NCBI GenBank assembly: GCA_017882655.1
Contig: JADGPB010000002.1
Coordinates: forward strand, 1-27,614
DNA: 27,614 nucleotides
From: Propionibacteriales bacterium
GTDB lineage: Bacteria; Actinomycetota; Actinomycetes; Propionibacteriales; Propionibacteriaceae
Direction: 5' to 3'
How positions within the stretch are numbered: position 1 is the stretch's first letter; each line of letters starts with the position of its first letter. The notes beneath the pieces were generated by a model. The model ran no database searches, had not been told where the DNA came from, and saw nothing but the letters and a program-made list of their open reading frames with translations. The position numbers and the translations under genes were made by a program. Below, piece by piece: positions 1-7,746 of this stretch.

Positions 1-747
1 CGAGCGGTAGTGCAGGCACGTCACTGCGACGGCGGCCAGGATCACGTACAGGGCGGCGTCCCCGCGCGAGCTCGCCGCCACGCCGACGCCCACCGCGGCG
101 AGCGCACCGTTGACCAGCACGCGACTGCGGCCTTCGGCGATCCAGTACGAGTGAAGCGCGAAGGCTGCAGTGGTGACGCCGATCACAGACCAGCTGCTTG
201 GGTTCACCGATGGCACGATGAACATGCCCATCGGGACGTAGGTGCTCGCGACGGTGTAAGCCAGGATCCGCCGCGTCGGCCGTGTTGCGGCGAGAACCAG
301 GAGTGCGCCCAAGACGACGGCAAGGGCGACGTTGAAGGCCCGCATGCGGTACACGGAGATGTACTGATCGTTCCCGACGAAGAGATGCATGACGTGGTAG
401 AAGCCGCCTGGGTACCCGCCGCGGTCGAACCTGTCATCGTTGATCATCTTGTCGGCCGGGATGGCCCAGATACAGGCGGCGGAAATGTCAGAGTAGTAGG
501 CGTAGCAGAAGGACGAGCTAAACACTCGGGCGTGCAACGTGACCGTGGTGATGCCTTGGGCATTCACCTGTACCTGACAGCCCGAGGTCTCCACGGGCGG
601 CGGGCACCAGATGCTGGCGAGGTGATAGTCCTCGTCCGGGCTGGACCCGATAGGCGACGAGATCGCCCACGCCATGCCGGCCACGGCGGCTGCAATCATC
701 ACGATCAGGATCGGCAGACCACGCAAGACGGGGAAAACGCGCCGCAC
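1..747 (-). CDS. DUF2142-like polytopic membrane protein (3' part cut by window edge)
   Basis: Reading the minus strand from a GTG at 747 gives 249 codons open to the edge of the window. Residues 10-29 form a membrane segment. A PDEDYH motif follows at 37-42, then a Cys-containing extracellular-looking loop to about 135. Further hydrophobic segments lie near 138-154, 161-180, 186-202, 209-224 and 232-246. The PDE..H motif after the first helix, the NPSSW stretch (182-186) and the SRGD segment (227-230) resemble the DUF2142 family of predicted actinobacterial membrane proteins, which are structurally like C-type glycosyltransferases and often lie in surface-polysaccharide loci. The GTG start is chosen because GGAAGGA sits 7 nt upstream and the first codon leads straight into the first helix. 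A TAGGAT box lies further upstream (782-787). The C-terminal half is outside the window. No glycan gene is visible next to it, so function is unassigned. Confidence 0.7.
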   Translation of the reverse strand, partial: MRRVFPVLRGLPILIVMIAAAVAGMAWAISSPIGSSPDEDYHLASIWCPPPVETSGCQVQVNAQGITTVTLHARVFSSSFCYAYYSDISAACIWAIPADKMINDDRFDRGGYPGGFYHVMHLFVGNDQYISVYRMRAFNVALAVVLGALLVLAATRPTRRILAYTVASTYVPMGMFIVPSVNPSSWSVIGVTTAAFALHSYWIAEGRSRVLVNGALAAVGVGVAASSRGDAALYVILAAVAVTCLHYRS

Positions 748-781
748 GAAGCCATCCTTCCCTGGACCATGAACGCGAGCG

Positions 782-787
782 ATCCTA
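782..787 (-). promoter_or_regulatory. Candidate -10 box (TAGGAT) for the DUF2142-like gene
   Basis: TAGGAT on the minus strand matches TAnnnT and lies 34 nt before the GTG start, leaving a short leader that contains GGAAGGA. No convincing -35 was seen. Confidence 0.3.
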
Positions 788-896
788 CCAGTGAGGAAAC
801 GCTGACCCGTGATCCCCGACTGCCCACGGCACGGCCATGCAGCAACGATTCCAAGTCCAGGCACGAGATCTGTGCTGCTTGTATCGTGATCACACC

Positions 897-1601
897 ATGT
901 CATGGCTCGATCTGCCCCCTCTCGAACTCATCGGGGCTGCCCCGGCCCCGGTCGTCACGCTCGACGCGAGCGGGCTCGTCAAAGGGGTGCTCGGTCTGGT
1001 CGCCGGCGGGCTCGTCGGCTTCTGGACCACGAGCGCCGTCGAGATCTGGCACCCGGACAACCCTGCGGCGCTCGCCGCGATCCTGGGCGTCGGCGAGGTC
1101 GAACGGATGGATACCGGAACCGGGTTCGCCGAGTGCGGGCACCTCGACCGGGAGAAGAAGGTCCTGACGGTCCGCAACCGCAACCCACGGTCGGGGTCTC
1201 CGCGAGTGTTTCCGGGACGTACGGTCGGGGTTACCAACCCGGACCTGGACCCACGGGCGGCATGGCAGCTGACGCACATGGTGGACGTGGCCGTACGGCG
1301 TGACGAGCGATGGGCGCTGGCCCCTGGCGGCCACGGATCGAGCGACTTCTTCGTCGGGCTCGAGACAGGCCCCTGGCAAGGGCAGCGACGCCTCATCGTC
1401 ACCGCGCAGCCGGCCGTGATCGCGCGCCAGTGGGCGGCGGCCAGGCTGGGGATCGCGAAGGCCGGCGGCGCACCATCTCGGTCAGCGGGTGTCCCAATGA
1501 CTCCGCAAGGAGTCGGCGACGCGGTGAAGATGCTGGTCTCGGCGATGACCGAATCGGGCCTGTCACCGTGGGAGTTCATGCCGGTCTTTCCCATCCCATA
1601 G
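897..1601 (+). CDS. Hypothetical protein, 234 aa, no family recognised
   Basis: The reading frame has strong G/C third positions throughout, which the competing frames lack, so I accept it as a gene. The ATG at 897 is preferred over an in-frame ATG at 837, because coding-like codon use begins only after 897 and a TATCGT box ends 9 nt before it. The protein has a Gly/Val/Leu-rich hydrophobic stretch at about 28-43 that could touch or span a membrane. A polar, Arg-rich mixed region with a WHPDNPA segment (51-57) follows. The C-terminus ends in aromatic and Pro residues. I recognise no catalytic motif and no signal peptide. Its neighbours are a divergent membrane protein and another unknown gene downstream (205 bp gap), so context does not suggest a role. 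Confidence 0.7.
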   Translation: MSWLDLPPLELIGAAPAPVVTLDASGLVKGVLGLVAGGLVGFWTTSAVEIWHPDNPAALAAILGVGEVERMDTGTGFAECGHLDREKKVLTVRNRNPRSGSPRVFPGRTVGVTNPDLDPRAAWQLTHMVDVAVRRDERWALAPGGHGSSDFFVGLETGPWQGQRRLIVTAQPAVIARQWAAARLGIAKAGGAPSRSAGVPMTPQGVGDAVKMLVSAMTESGLSPWEFMPVFPIP

Positions 1602-1708
1602 GGCTCCGGAAGAACGTCATCCCTTGTCGTTCCGCGATTGGGACGCCCATTCTTCATGGCGGGCGCATTCCTGCCAGGGCAGAGATTCCAGGGGCTTCTT
1701 AATGAACC

Positions 1709-1789
1709 CATGAGGATTGCCTCAGGACGGATGACGTGGACCCGTTGAGGACGTACTCTCTGCGTGGGGACACAACGCACTTAGGTGCG
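1709..1789. other. Intergenic region with two short hairpins
   Basis: Between the two unknown genes, TGAGG-ATTG-CCTCA (about 1710-1723) and CGCAC-TTAG-GTGCG (about 1776-1789) can each fold into a 5-bp stem. The second lies just before the ribosome binding site of the next gene and contains TTAGGT, a poor -10 candidate. A role in termination or in the leader of the downstream gene is possible but not shown. Confidence 0.25.
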
Positions 1790-1794
1790 CAAAT

Positions 1795-1799
1795 GGGAG
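1795..1799 (+). promoter_or_regulatory. Shine-Dalgarno GGGAG deciding the start at 1807
   Basis: GGGAG lies 7 nt before the ATG at 1807. This is one of the few genes in the window with a clear ribosome binding site at a non-internal position. Confidence 0.55.
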
Positions 1800-1806
1800 T
1801 TATTCA

Positions 1807-2685
1807 ATGGCTGTGGCGTACACGGTTCCAGGACCTGTGCGTTCGATCAGGTCTTTCGATCGGCGCGCGGGCTGGACCTTCATTCACGCGGGCTCTGAGC
1901 TCGCGCTGCTTGGAGCGGATCTCGATCCGCTCGGCAGCTGGCGCCTTCCGGCAGGCGTCGTGGGGCTCGCCGACGCCGATCCGATCACCGACACGGTCGT
2001 CTACGATGACGGCTCCGGCATCGTGTTGCAGCGGCATGGCACGACCCGCTGGCGCCGCGAGCACCCGATGTGGGGACCGGAGCAGGGTGGCGGTACCTGG
2101 CTCGGCCACGGGTACGCCTGGGCCGTGGTTCCGTCGGACAACGGCCTTACGTGCGAGCTGGTGCGCATGAACATCTCCACCGGCGTGGTGACGGGAAGCG
2201 TGCCGATGGGACACATCCCGTCCGGCATCGAGCTTGTCGGCGGTACGGACGGGTGGATCGGCATCGGCAGCGGCGATGATCGTGCGGCGCGGGCCTGGTT
2301 CCTGCGCGGCGACTCGCCCACCATCGACCTGCGCGAGGCGCCCTGGCGCAACAGGGTGCTCACCGACGTGCACGCGTCTGGCAAGTTCGTGCTGACCGCG
2401 CCTCAGGGCGGTACCGGTCCGCTGAGGGTCTTTTCCTGGCCCGATTTCGAGCCGGTCTGGACGGTCGACGCCCCGAGCCTGCCGGACTCCGCCTGGCTCG
2501 AGTCGGCCGTGTTCGTCGGCGACGACCTGGTGGCGGCTTTCGACCCTGGTGACGGAGAAGTGGGCGAGTGCGTACGGATCCCGCGCAACCGCAACATGGC
2601 CCGCGTGGGCGGCGAATCCTGGCCGGCTCCGGGCGGTACCGGATTCTGGCTCGAGTACGACGGAAGGCGCCTCATCCGCCGCTGA
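1807..2685 (+). CDS. Hypothetical protein, 292 aa, beta-rich, possibly propeller-like
   Basis: The frame shows consistent G/C third positions and a GGGAG site 7 nt before the ATG. The predicted cytoplasmic protein has no signal peptide or membrane segment. It reads as a chain of short beta-strand-like blocks rich in Gly, Asp and Trp (for example GWTFIHAGSELALLGADLD, GGGTWLGHGYAW, GGTDGWIGIGSGDD). This is how degenerate beta-propellers look, but I cannot assign a repeat family such as WD40, Kelch or NHL. A hairpin 76 nt after the stop (2761-2798) probably ends its transcript. Function unknown; the propeller reading is inference from composition. Confidence 0.7.
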   Translation: MAVAYTVPGPVRSIRSFDRRAGWTFIHAGSELALLGADLDPLGSWRLPAGVVGLADADPITDTVVYDDGSGIVLQRHGTTRWRREHPMWGPEQGGGTWLGHGYAWAVVPSDNGLTCELVRMNISTGVVTGSVPMGHIPSGIELVGGTDGWIGIGSGDDRAARAWFLRGDSPTIDLREAPWRNRVLTDVHASGKFVLTAPQGGTGPLRVFSWPDFEPVWTVDAPSLPDSAWLESAVFVGDDLVAAFDPGDGEVGECVRIPRNRNMARVGGESWPAPGGTGFWLEYDGRRLIRR

Positions 2686-2760
2686 GCCGCCCGCTCCGGC
2701 CGGGTCGGTCGTACGAGGTCTGCTGGCTAGCGCTCGGTTCATCATGTTATGCAGGCGAAT

Positions 2761-2798
2761 CGAAGCTTCTCATGGCCAATCCGCCATGAGAACCTTCG
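2761..2798. terminator. Long inverted repeat, probable intrinsic terminator
   Basis: Two 16-nt arms (2761-2776 and 2783-2798) are complementary at 15 of 16 positions around a 6-nt loop CAATCC. The left arm reads CGAAGCTTCTCATGGC. There is no T-run after it, which is normal for actinobacterial hairpin terminators. It follows the gene ending at 2685, and no gene reads in from the opposite side. Confidence 0.6.
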
Positions 2799-2821
2799 AG
2801 TCACCCGGTTAACGTGATGCA

Positions 2822-2886
2822 CCGAACTCCCGGCGCCAGGTGACCCGAACTCCCGGCGCCAGGTCACCGAACTCCCGGCTCCAGCG
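2822..2886. repeat. Three tandem ~20-bp direct repeats
   Basis: CCGAACTCCCGGCGCCAGGT occurs at 2822-2841 and again, identical, at 2845-2864. A third, degenerate copy (CCGAACTCCCGGCTCCAGCG) is at 2867-2886. Spacers are 2-3 nt, giving a 22-23 bp period, about two helical turns. The cluster sits between a terminator-like hairpin and the promoter of the aldo/keto reductase. It could be a binding-site array or a member of an intergenic repeat family. Confidence 0.75.
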
Positions 2887-2936
2887 CGGCGGGCCTCACC
2901 GCGGGCCGAACCCGTCGATGTGTCAGGCGCCTCGCC

Positions 2937-2942
2937 TAGGCT
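2937..2942 (+). promoter_or_regulatory. -10 box TAGGCT, leaderless promoter of the aldo/keto reductase
   Basis: TAGGCT ends 6 nt before the ATG at 2949, so transcription should start at or beside the A of the start codon. No Shine-Dalgarno sequence precedes this ATG. Confidence 0.6.
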
Positions 2943-2948
2943 GGCGGC

Positions 2949-3899
2949 ATGATGCTGCAGCGGAAGCTTGGTGAGAGTGACCTTCTCGTGAGTGCCGTCG
3001 GTCTGGGATGCAACAACTTCTCCCGGCCCGGCACCCCCACGGAGACGCTGGAAGGGACGAAGTCCGTGCTCGACGCGGCCATCGACCACGGGATCACGCT
3101 GCTCGACACCGCCGAGCTCTACGGCGACCCGAAGGGCGGCAGCGAAGAACTCATGGGTCAGGCGCTGGTCGGACGGCGTGACCACGTCATCCTCGCCACG
3201 AAGTTCGGCCACATGGCTGGTGGCCCGTCCGGGTCCGAGGCATGGGGTTCGAACGGCTCCGCCGCGTACATCACCCAGGCCGTCGAGGGGTCGCTGTCAC
3301 GGCTGCGTACGGACCGGATCGACCTCTACCAGCTCCACACGCCGGACGCGAACACGCCCATCGGCGAGACGCTCCAGGCGCTCGCCCGGCTCATCGAGGC
3401 CGGCAAGGTGCGCTTCATCGGGCACTCCAACCTCACCGCCGAGCAGATCCGCGAAGCCGCCTCGGTGGCGTCCGAGCTGGGCCTGCCGCCGTTCGTGTCG
3501 GCCCAGAACGAGTACAGCCTCATGGCCCGCGGGGTCGAGGCCGAGGTGCTGCCGGCCGTACGAGAGCTCGGGCTCGGCTTCCTCCCGTACTTCCCGCTCT
3601 ACAACGGGCTCCTCACCGGCAAGTACTCGCGCCAAGGTGGCGAAGGCCGCCTCACGCGGCAGCGCCCGGAGGTGCTGCAGTCGGTCGACTGGGACCTCAT
3701 GGAGCGCTACCAGGCGGTGTGCGACGAGGCGGGCGTGACGACGCTGGAGGCGACCTTCTCCTGGCTCCTGACGCAGCCCGGCATCAGCAGCGTCATCGCC
3801 GGAGCCACACGGCCGGAACAGGTCGAGGCGAACGCGAAGGCCGGCATGACCGTGCTCGACGAGGACGTGAACGCCGCGATCGGCGCCCTGTTCGCATGA
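2949..3899 (+). CDS. Aldo/keto reductase
   Basis: This 316-residue protein is a full-length cytoplasmic NADPH-dependent oxidoreductase of the aldo/keto reductase superfamily, which reduces aldehydes and ketones on a TIM barrel. The catalytic tetrad is visible: Asp53 and Tyr58 in LLDTAELYG, Lys85 in ILATKFG and His130 in LYQLH. The C-terminal SSVIAGATRPEQVEAN block (about 275-290) is the usual cofactor-binding segment. The start is the first ATG of an ATG-ATG pair, 6 nt after a TAGGCT box. The stop overlaps the start of the sirtuin gene (ATGA), so the two are translated together. The substrate cannot be told from sequence; the family is broad. Confidence 0.93.
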   Translation: MMLQRKLGESDLLVSAVGLGCNNFSRPGTPTETLEGTKSVLDAAIDHGITLLDTAELYGDPKGGSEELMGQALVGRRDHVILATKFGHMAGGPSGSEAWGSNGSAAYITQAVEGSLSRLRTDRIDLYQLHTPDANTPIGETLQALARLIEAGKVRFIGHSNLTAEQIREAASVASELGLPPFVSAQNEYSLMARGVEAEVLPAVRELGLGFLPYFPLYNGLLTGKYSRQGGEGRLTRQRPEVLQSVDWDLMERYQAVCDEAGVTTLEATFSWLLTQPGISSVIAGATRPEQVEANAKAGMTVLDEDVNAAIGALFA

Positions 3900-4807
3900 C
3901 CATCCGGCACCAGGTGCCGCGGCCTGTACTTCCGCCGGTGACGGTACGGGGCGGCCTCGACGACCTGGTGTCTCTCGTAGTCGGCCGACGCTGGGTCGCC
4001 CTCACCGGAGCTGGCATGTCTACGGACTCGGGCATCCCTGACTACCGCGGCCCGTCGGCGCCACCGGCCAACCCCATGCTGTACGACGAGTTCGTGTCCG
4101 ACGAGGCCAACCGCCGCCGGTACTGGGCGCGGTCGATGCTCGGCTGGCAGTCGTTCCGCCGCGCCGAGCCAAATGCCGGGCACGCGGCACTCGTGGGTGC
4201 GCCCGGCCTGGCCGGTGTCGTCACCCAGAACGTCGACGGGCTCCACGAGGCGGCCGGGAGCGATCCGGTCGTCGACCTCCACGGCCGGATCGACCGCGTG
4301 GTGTGCTTGACATGCCGCACGTGCTCGGGTCGCGCCGATCTTCAACAACGCCTGCAGGAGCTGAACCCCGGTATCGACGGCTACTTGCCCGCCGGTGCGG
4401 CTGAGCTGGACTCGGCGCGGCTCCGCCCTGACGGCGATGCCATCGTCGACCGATGGGCAGACTTCGTCGTGGTGCCGTGCGAGGTGTGCGGCGGCGTCCT
4501 CAAGCCCGATGTCGTCTTCTTCGGCGAGTCAGCCCGGCGTGAGGTCGTGGCGAGCGCGTACGAGCTCGTCGACTCCGCCGATGTCCTCGTCGTCCTCGGC
4601 TCGTCCCTGACGGTCATGAGCGGCCTCCGCTTCGTACGCCACGCGTCACGTCTCGGCAAGCCCATCGCCATCATCAACCGTGGCCCGACAAGGGGCGACG
4701 ATCGTGCTGACGTGCGGCTCGACGACGGCACCACCGAGACTGTGCTCGCTCTGCGCGACCGGCTCTCGCGGGACTGGCTCAGCCCAGCGGGTTCTTTCGG
4801 AGCGTGA
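3896..4807 (+). CDS. Sir2-family NAD-dependent protein deacylase (class II sirtuin)
   Basis: This 303-residue sirtuin removes acyl groups from lysines using NAD+, giving nicotinamide and O-acyl-ADP-ribose. The Rossmann-fold motif GAGMSTDSGIPDYRG spans residues 38-52. TQNVDGLH (110-117) and the catalytic His129 in DLHG follow. Zinc ligands are Cys137/Cys140 and Cys195/Cys198. GSSL near 230 and the INRGPT segment complete the NAD pocket. The GIPDYRG sequence and the long zinc module match the SIRT4-like class II group rather than CobB-type desuccinylases. The ATG overlaps the reductase stop by 4 nt with no Shine-Dalgarno sequence, so translation probably depends on coupling. Its last 29 bp overlap the 3' end of the convergent VWA gene. 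Confidence 0.93.
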   Translation: MTIRHQVPRPVLPPVTVRGGLDDLVSLVVGRRWVALTGAGMSTDSGIPDYRGPSAPPANPMLYDEFVSDEANRRRYWARSMLGWQSFRRAEPNAGHAALVGAPGLAGVVTQNVDGLHEAAGSDPVVDLHGRIDRVVCLTCRTCSGRADLQQRLQELNPGIDGYLPAGAAELDSARLRPDGDAIVDRWADFVVVPCEVCGGVLKPDVVFFGESARREVVASAYELVDSADVLVVLGSSLTVMSGLRFVRHASRLGKPIAIINRGPTRGDDRADVRLDDGTTETVLALRDRLSRDWLSPAGSFGA

Positions 4808-5849
4808 CCAGGGCGGCGCCGAGCAGGAGCAGAGAGCCGAGTACCGCGAAGCCGGCCGAGATGTCGACCTCCTGCTTCACCGTACCCAGCCGCGACCGCA
4901 CGTTGGCGAGGACCGTGTTGAGCTGGTCCGAGCTGGCCGCGCTGAAGAACTCGCCGCCTGTGATCTGCGCGACCGCCTTCAGGGCCCCATCGTCGGCGAC
5001 GAGCGCTCCGGCCCCGCCGCCTCCGCCACCACGGCCACCGCCACCGCCGAACCCGCCGCCGAAGCCGCCGCCGCTCACCTGCGACGCCGAGCACGCCATG
5101 CTCTTCGGGCTCGTGGTGCCGAACCCGATCGGGTAGATACGCACACCGCGCGCGGCCGCTTGTACGGCCGCCTCTTGCGGGGTCACGCCGCGGGTGTTTG
5201 CGCCGTCGGTCAGCAGGACGACGATCTCGGGGACCGGAGCAGCCGGAGTCACGGTCCCGGGTGGCGTCTCCGTAGCCGCCGACGAGTCGGTCGGCGTGAC
5301 CTTCGGGTCGATCTCCGCGATCGCGTCGACCGCCGTGAGGATTGCCGAACCGATCACCGTGCCGCGACCTGTCGTCAGCCCGTCGATGGCCTTGAGCAGC
5401 ACCGAGGTGTCGGTTGTGGGAGCCACGGTGAGCTGCGCCTGACTGCTGAAGACGACCAGCCCGAACTTCGTGCCGGACGACTTCTGAGCCTGGAGGAAGC
5501 TCCGTACCGACGCCTGCGCGGCCGCGAGCCGGTTGGGCGTCACGTCGGTGTTGCACATCGAGCCGGACGCATCGAGCGCCAGGATGACCGTCGCGTCGTT
5601 CGACGGCACGGTCAGGGTGACCGTCGGCCTGGCCGCGCCGACGCCGAGGACGACGAGCGCCATACAGATCAGCATCACCGGTATGTGCCGGCGCCACGGC
5701 TTCTGGCCCGAGGCCGCCTCGCGCAGAATCCCGAGTGAGGAGAAGGTCGTCGTGGTGCGCTTGCCGCGACGCAGCCACCACAGGTAGGCGCCGAGCAGAA
5801 CCACGCCGGCCAGCGACAGCGTCAGCAGATATGGCGAACCGAGACTCAT
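4779..5849 (-). CDS. BatA-like membrane-anchored VWA-domain protein with Gly-rich insert
   Basis: This 356-residue protein has the BatA/BatB layout: N-terminal helix (about 6-24), a short basic stretch, a second helix (about 56-73), a VWA domain (about 86-320) and a C-terminal helix (about 332-350). The metal-ion-dependent adhesion site is intact: DASGS at 93-97, a Thr in TTGRGT (159-164) and TDG at 214-216. Such proteins work with MoxR ATPases, probably as metal-dependent adaptors at the membrane. An unusual feature is an almost pure Gly/Phe insert at about 259-281, near the end of the VWA domain. The ATG at 5849 overlaps the preceding gene's stop by 1 nt (TGATG). It is the last gene of the operon and converges on the sirtuin gene with a 29-bp overlap. 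Confidence 0.88.
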   Translation of the reverse strand: MSLGSPYLLTLSLAGVVLLGAYLWWLRRGKRTTTTFSSLGILREAASGQKPWRRHIPVMLICMALVVLGVGAARPTVTLTVPSNDATVILALDASGSMCNTDVTPNRLAAAQASVRSFLQAQKSSGTKFGLVVFSSQAQLTVAPTTDTSVLLKAIDGLTTGRGTVIGSAILTAVDAIAEIDPKVTPTDSSAATETPPGTVTPAAPVPEIVVLLTDGANTRGVTPQEAAVQAAARGVRIYPIGFGTTSPKSMACSASQVSGGGFGGGFGGGGGRGGGGGGAGALVADDGALKAVAQITGGEFFSAASSDQLNTVLANVRSRLGTVKQEVDISAGFAVLGSLLLLGAALVTLRKNPLG

Positions 5850-6814
5850 CAGATCACCCGCCCCGTTCGTACGATCGACCACGCGGTGCCGAAGAGGATG
5901 AGCATCGCTGCGGCCGCGACGACCAGCGAGGTGACCTCGTGCGGGACGGGCCGCGCCGTCCACGACAGCTTCACCGCGCCGGCCACGCCCGCGATGGCCT
6001 GCGTGTCGGAGGCCGCCACGTACGTGCCGCCTGTGGTGTCGGCGAGCTTCTTGAGCGTCGGCTCGTCCAGGGCCGTCGCTACCTGGAAGCCGCCGACCTT
6101 GATGGTGGTGCCGGACGTGGTGCCGATCCCCACGGCCGAGACGTGCACGCCGGCCGTGGAGGCGAGGTCGGCCAGATCGGCCGGGTCAGGCCCCCCAGTC
6201 AGCTCGCCGTCGGACAGGACGACGATGGCCGTACCCGCGTACCAGCCGATCTGCGTGTCCGACGGGTTCTGCGCGAGTTGGATCGGAGCCCCCGCGATGG
6301 CGCCCAGTGCCGTCAGCACGCCCGATCCGATCGCGGTCGCACCACCGGGCTTCAACCGATCGACTGCGGCGAGCACCGCAGTGTGATCGGTCGTGGGCTG
6401 TTGGACGACGTTCGAGGCGTCACCGAAGGCGACGACCCCGATCATGATCTCCGGACCTTGCGCGTCCACGAGGGTGTGCGCGACCTGTTTCGCCACATCG
6501 AGCCTTGTCGGCGTGACATCGTCGGCGGCCATCGAGTTCGACACGTCGATCGCGACGATGACCGTCCCCTCCCGGCGCGGCTCGGGAACCGTCGCGACGG
6601 GCCGGGCCATGGCGGCGAGGCTCAGCGTCACGCCAAGCAGCATCAGCGCCGGTGCGAGGATCGCTCGCTTCGGCGTCGGCGCGACGAGCCCGAGCTTTGC
6701 GAGCTCCGCGCGCCGCCGACGCTGCGTGCGACGCAGCCGTACGTAGGCGAACACCAGCAGGGGTACGAAGAGGAGGCTGAGCAGGAGCCAGGGCCACGTG
6801 AACGAGAGGCTCAT
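5849..6814 (-). CDS. BatB-like membrane-anchored VWA-domain protein
   Basis: The 321-residue product repeats the layout of the next gene downstream. It has a hydrophobic N-terminus (about 6-25) followed by a run of basic residues, a second helix (about 52-70), a VWA domain from about 84 and a C-terminal helix (about 293-315). The metal site DVSNS is at 90-94 and SDGE near 201. By analogy with aerotolerance (Bat) proteins it should act with the MoxR ATPase and DUF58 protein of the same operon in folding, assembly or metal-centre maturation at the envelope; the exact client is unknown. The ATG at 6814 overlaps the DUF58 stop (ATGA). A much longer upstream open frame is rejected because it overlaps DUF58 antisense-free coding and lacks coding-like codon use. 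Confidence 0.88.
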   Translation of the reverse strand: MSLSFTWPWLLLSLLFVPLLVFAYVRLRRTQRRRRAELAKLGLVAPTPKRAILAPALMLLGVTLSLAAMARPVATVPEPRREGTVIVAIDVSNSMAADDVTPTRLDVAKQVAHTLVDAQGPEIMIGVVAFGDASNVVQQPTTDHTAVLAAVDRLKPGGATAIGSGVLTALGAIAGAPIQLAQNPSDTQIGWYAGTAIVVLSDGELTGGPDPADLADLASTAGVHVSAVGIGTTSGTTIKVGGFQVATALDEPTLKKLADTTGGTYVAASDTQAIAGVAGAVKLSWTARPVPHEVTSLVVAAAAMLILFGTAWSIVRTGRVI

Positions 6815-7746
6815 CGCGGACCCGCCATTGAGACGACCCGGCCGCCGCTGCGGCGCGAGCGCAGCGCGGCGATCTTGCTGAGGACCTTCACGAGGTCGTC
6901 CTCGGTGCTGACCTCGTGCAGCTCTGCGCCGGCGCGGGCGATCGCCTGCGACAGCTCCACCGACTGCGCCTCCGCGTTCTTCGCCAGCCGCTCCCGGAAC
7001 ATCGGGTCGTCCGTGTCGACGAACAGCTGCTCGCCGGTCTCGGAATCCTCGACCCACATCAGACCGGCCGCGGGCAGCTCGTGCTCGCGGGGGTCGGTCA
7101 CCCGCAGGCAGACGACCTCGTGGCGCTGTGCGAGAAGTCCGAGGGCCTTGTCCCAACCCGGCTCGGACAGGAAGTCGGAGATCACGATGACCAGGCCGCG
7201 GCGGCGGGCGATGTTCGCGGCCGACCTCAGCAGTACGGAAAGGTCCGTGGGCGACCCCGTACCCTTCCGTGGCCCGTCGAGCAGAGCCTGCGCGATCCGG
7301 AGCACGTGTCGGCGGCCGCTGCCCGGCGGTACGGTCACACCCGCAATCCCCGGGCCACCGAACAGCATCGCGCCGACGCGGTTCCCGCCGCGCACGAGCA
7401 CGTACGCGATCGTCGTCGCGAGCTCCGTCAGTACGTGTCCCTTGTGTCTGGCGAGCGGCCCGAAGCCCATGGATGCGGTCGTGTCGAGCAGCAGCCACGC
7501 GGTGAGCTCGCGGTCCTCGAGGAACTCCCGCACGTACGGGGCGTCCATCCGTGCCGTCACGTTCCAGTCGATGTGGCGCAGGTCGTCGCCCGGCATGTAC
7601 TCGCGGATGTCCGCGACGTCGAGGCCGGTCCCGCGGTACGTCGTGCGGTAGTCACCCGTCGAGCGTCCGTCCAGGCGCCGTACGATCCGCCACTCGAGGC
7701 GCCGTAGGAGCCGGTCTGCAGTCAAACCGGGAGGCGGACTCGTCAC
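6811..7746 (-). CDS. DUF58 domain-containing protein
   Basis: The 311-residue product belongs to DUF58, proteins with a degenerate VWA-like fold encoded beside moxR. The family signature is clear at about 47-65 (REYMPGDDLRHIDWNVTAR). A VWA-like site DTTAS lies at 88-92 and VISDF near 203. No membrane segment is present, so this is the soluble, BatD-free type. It begins with GTG at 7746, which overlaps the moxR stop (GTGA). It ends by overlapping the BatB-like start, so expression is tightly coupled along the operon. The role is inferred from linkage: partner of the MoxR ATPase. Confidence 0.92.
   Translation of the reverse strand: MTSPPPGLTADRLLRRLEWRIVRRLDGRSTGDYRTTYRGTGLDVADIREYMPGDDLRHIDWNVTARMDAPYVREFLEDRELTAWLLLDTTASMGFGPLARHKGHVLTELATTIAYVLVRGGNRVGAMLFGGPGIAGVTVPPGSGRRHVLRIAQALLDGPRKGTGSPTDLSVLLRSAANIARRRGLVIVISDFLSEPGWDKALGLLAQRHEVVCLRVTDPREHELPAAGLMWVEDSETGEQLFVDTDDPMFRERLAKNAEAQSVELSQAIARAGAELHEVSTEDDLVKVLSKIAALRSRRSGGRVVSMAGPR

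Noticed and set aside
10..1167. Long plus-strand open frame (385 codons) over the left edge
   Set aside because: The minus strand here encodes a DUF2142-like membrane protein with a GTG start, membrane helices and better codon use; the plus frame is Arg/His-rich shadow sequence and also runs over the gene at 897.
2822..2886. CRISPR or plasmid iteron array
   Set aside because: Only three units, 2-3 nt spacers, and no cas or replication initiator gene nearby.
3242..3895. Upstream extension of the sirtuin frame
   Set aside because: It lies inside the aldo/keto reductase in another frame and has no coding features; the ATGA overlap at 3896 gives the natural start.
5735..7651. 638-codon plus-strand frame opposite the VWA and DUF58 genes
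   Set aside because: The minus strand carries intact VWA metal sites and the DUF58 signature in overlapping operon frames.
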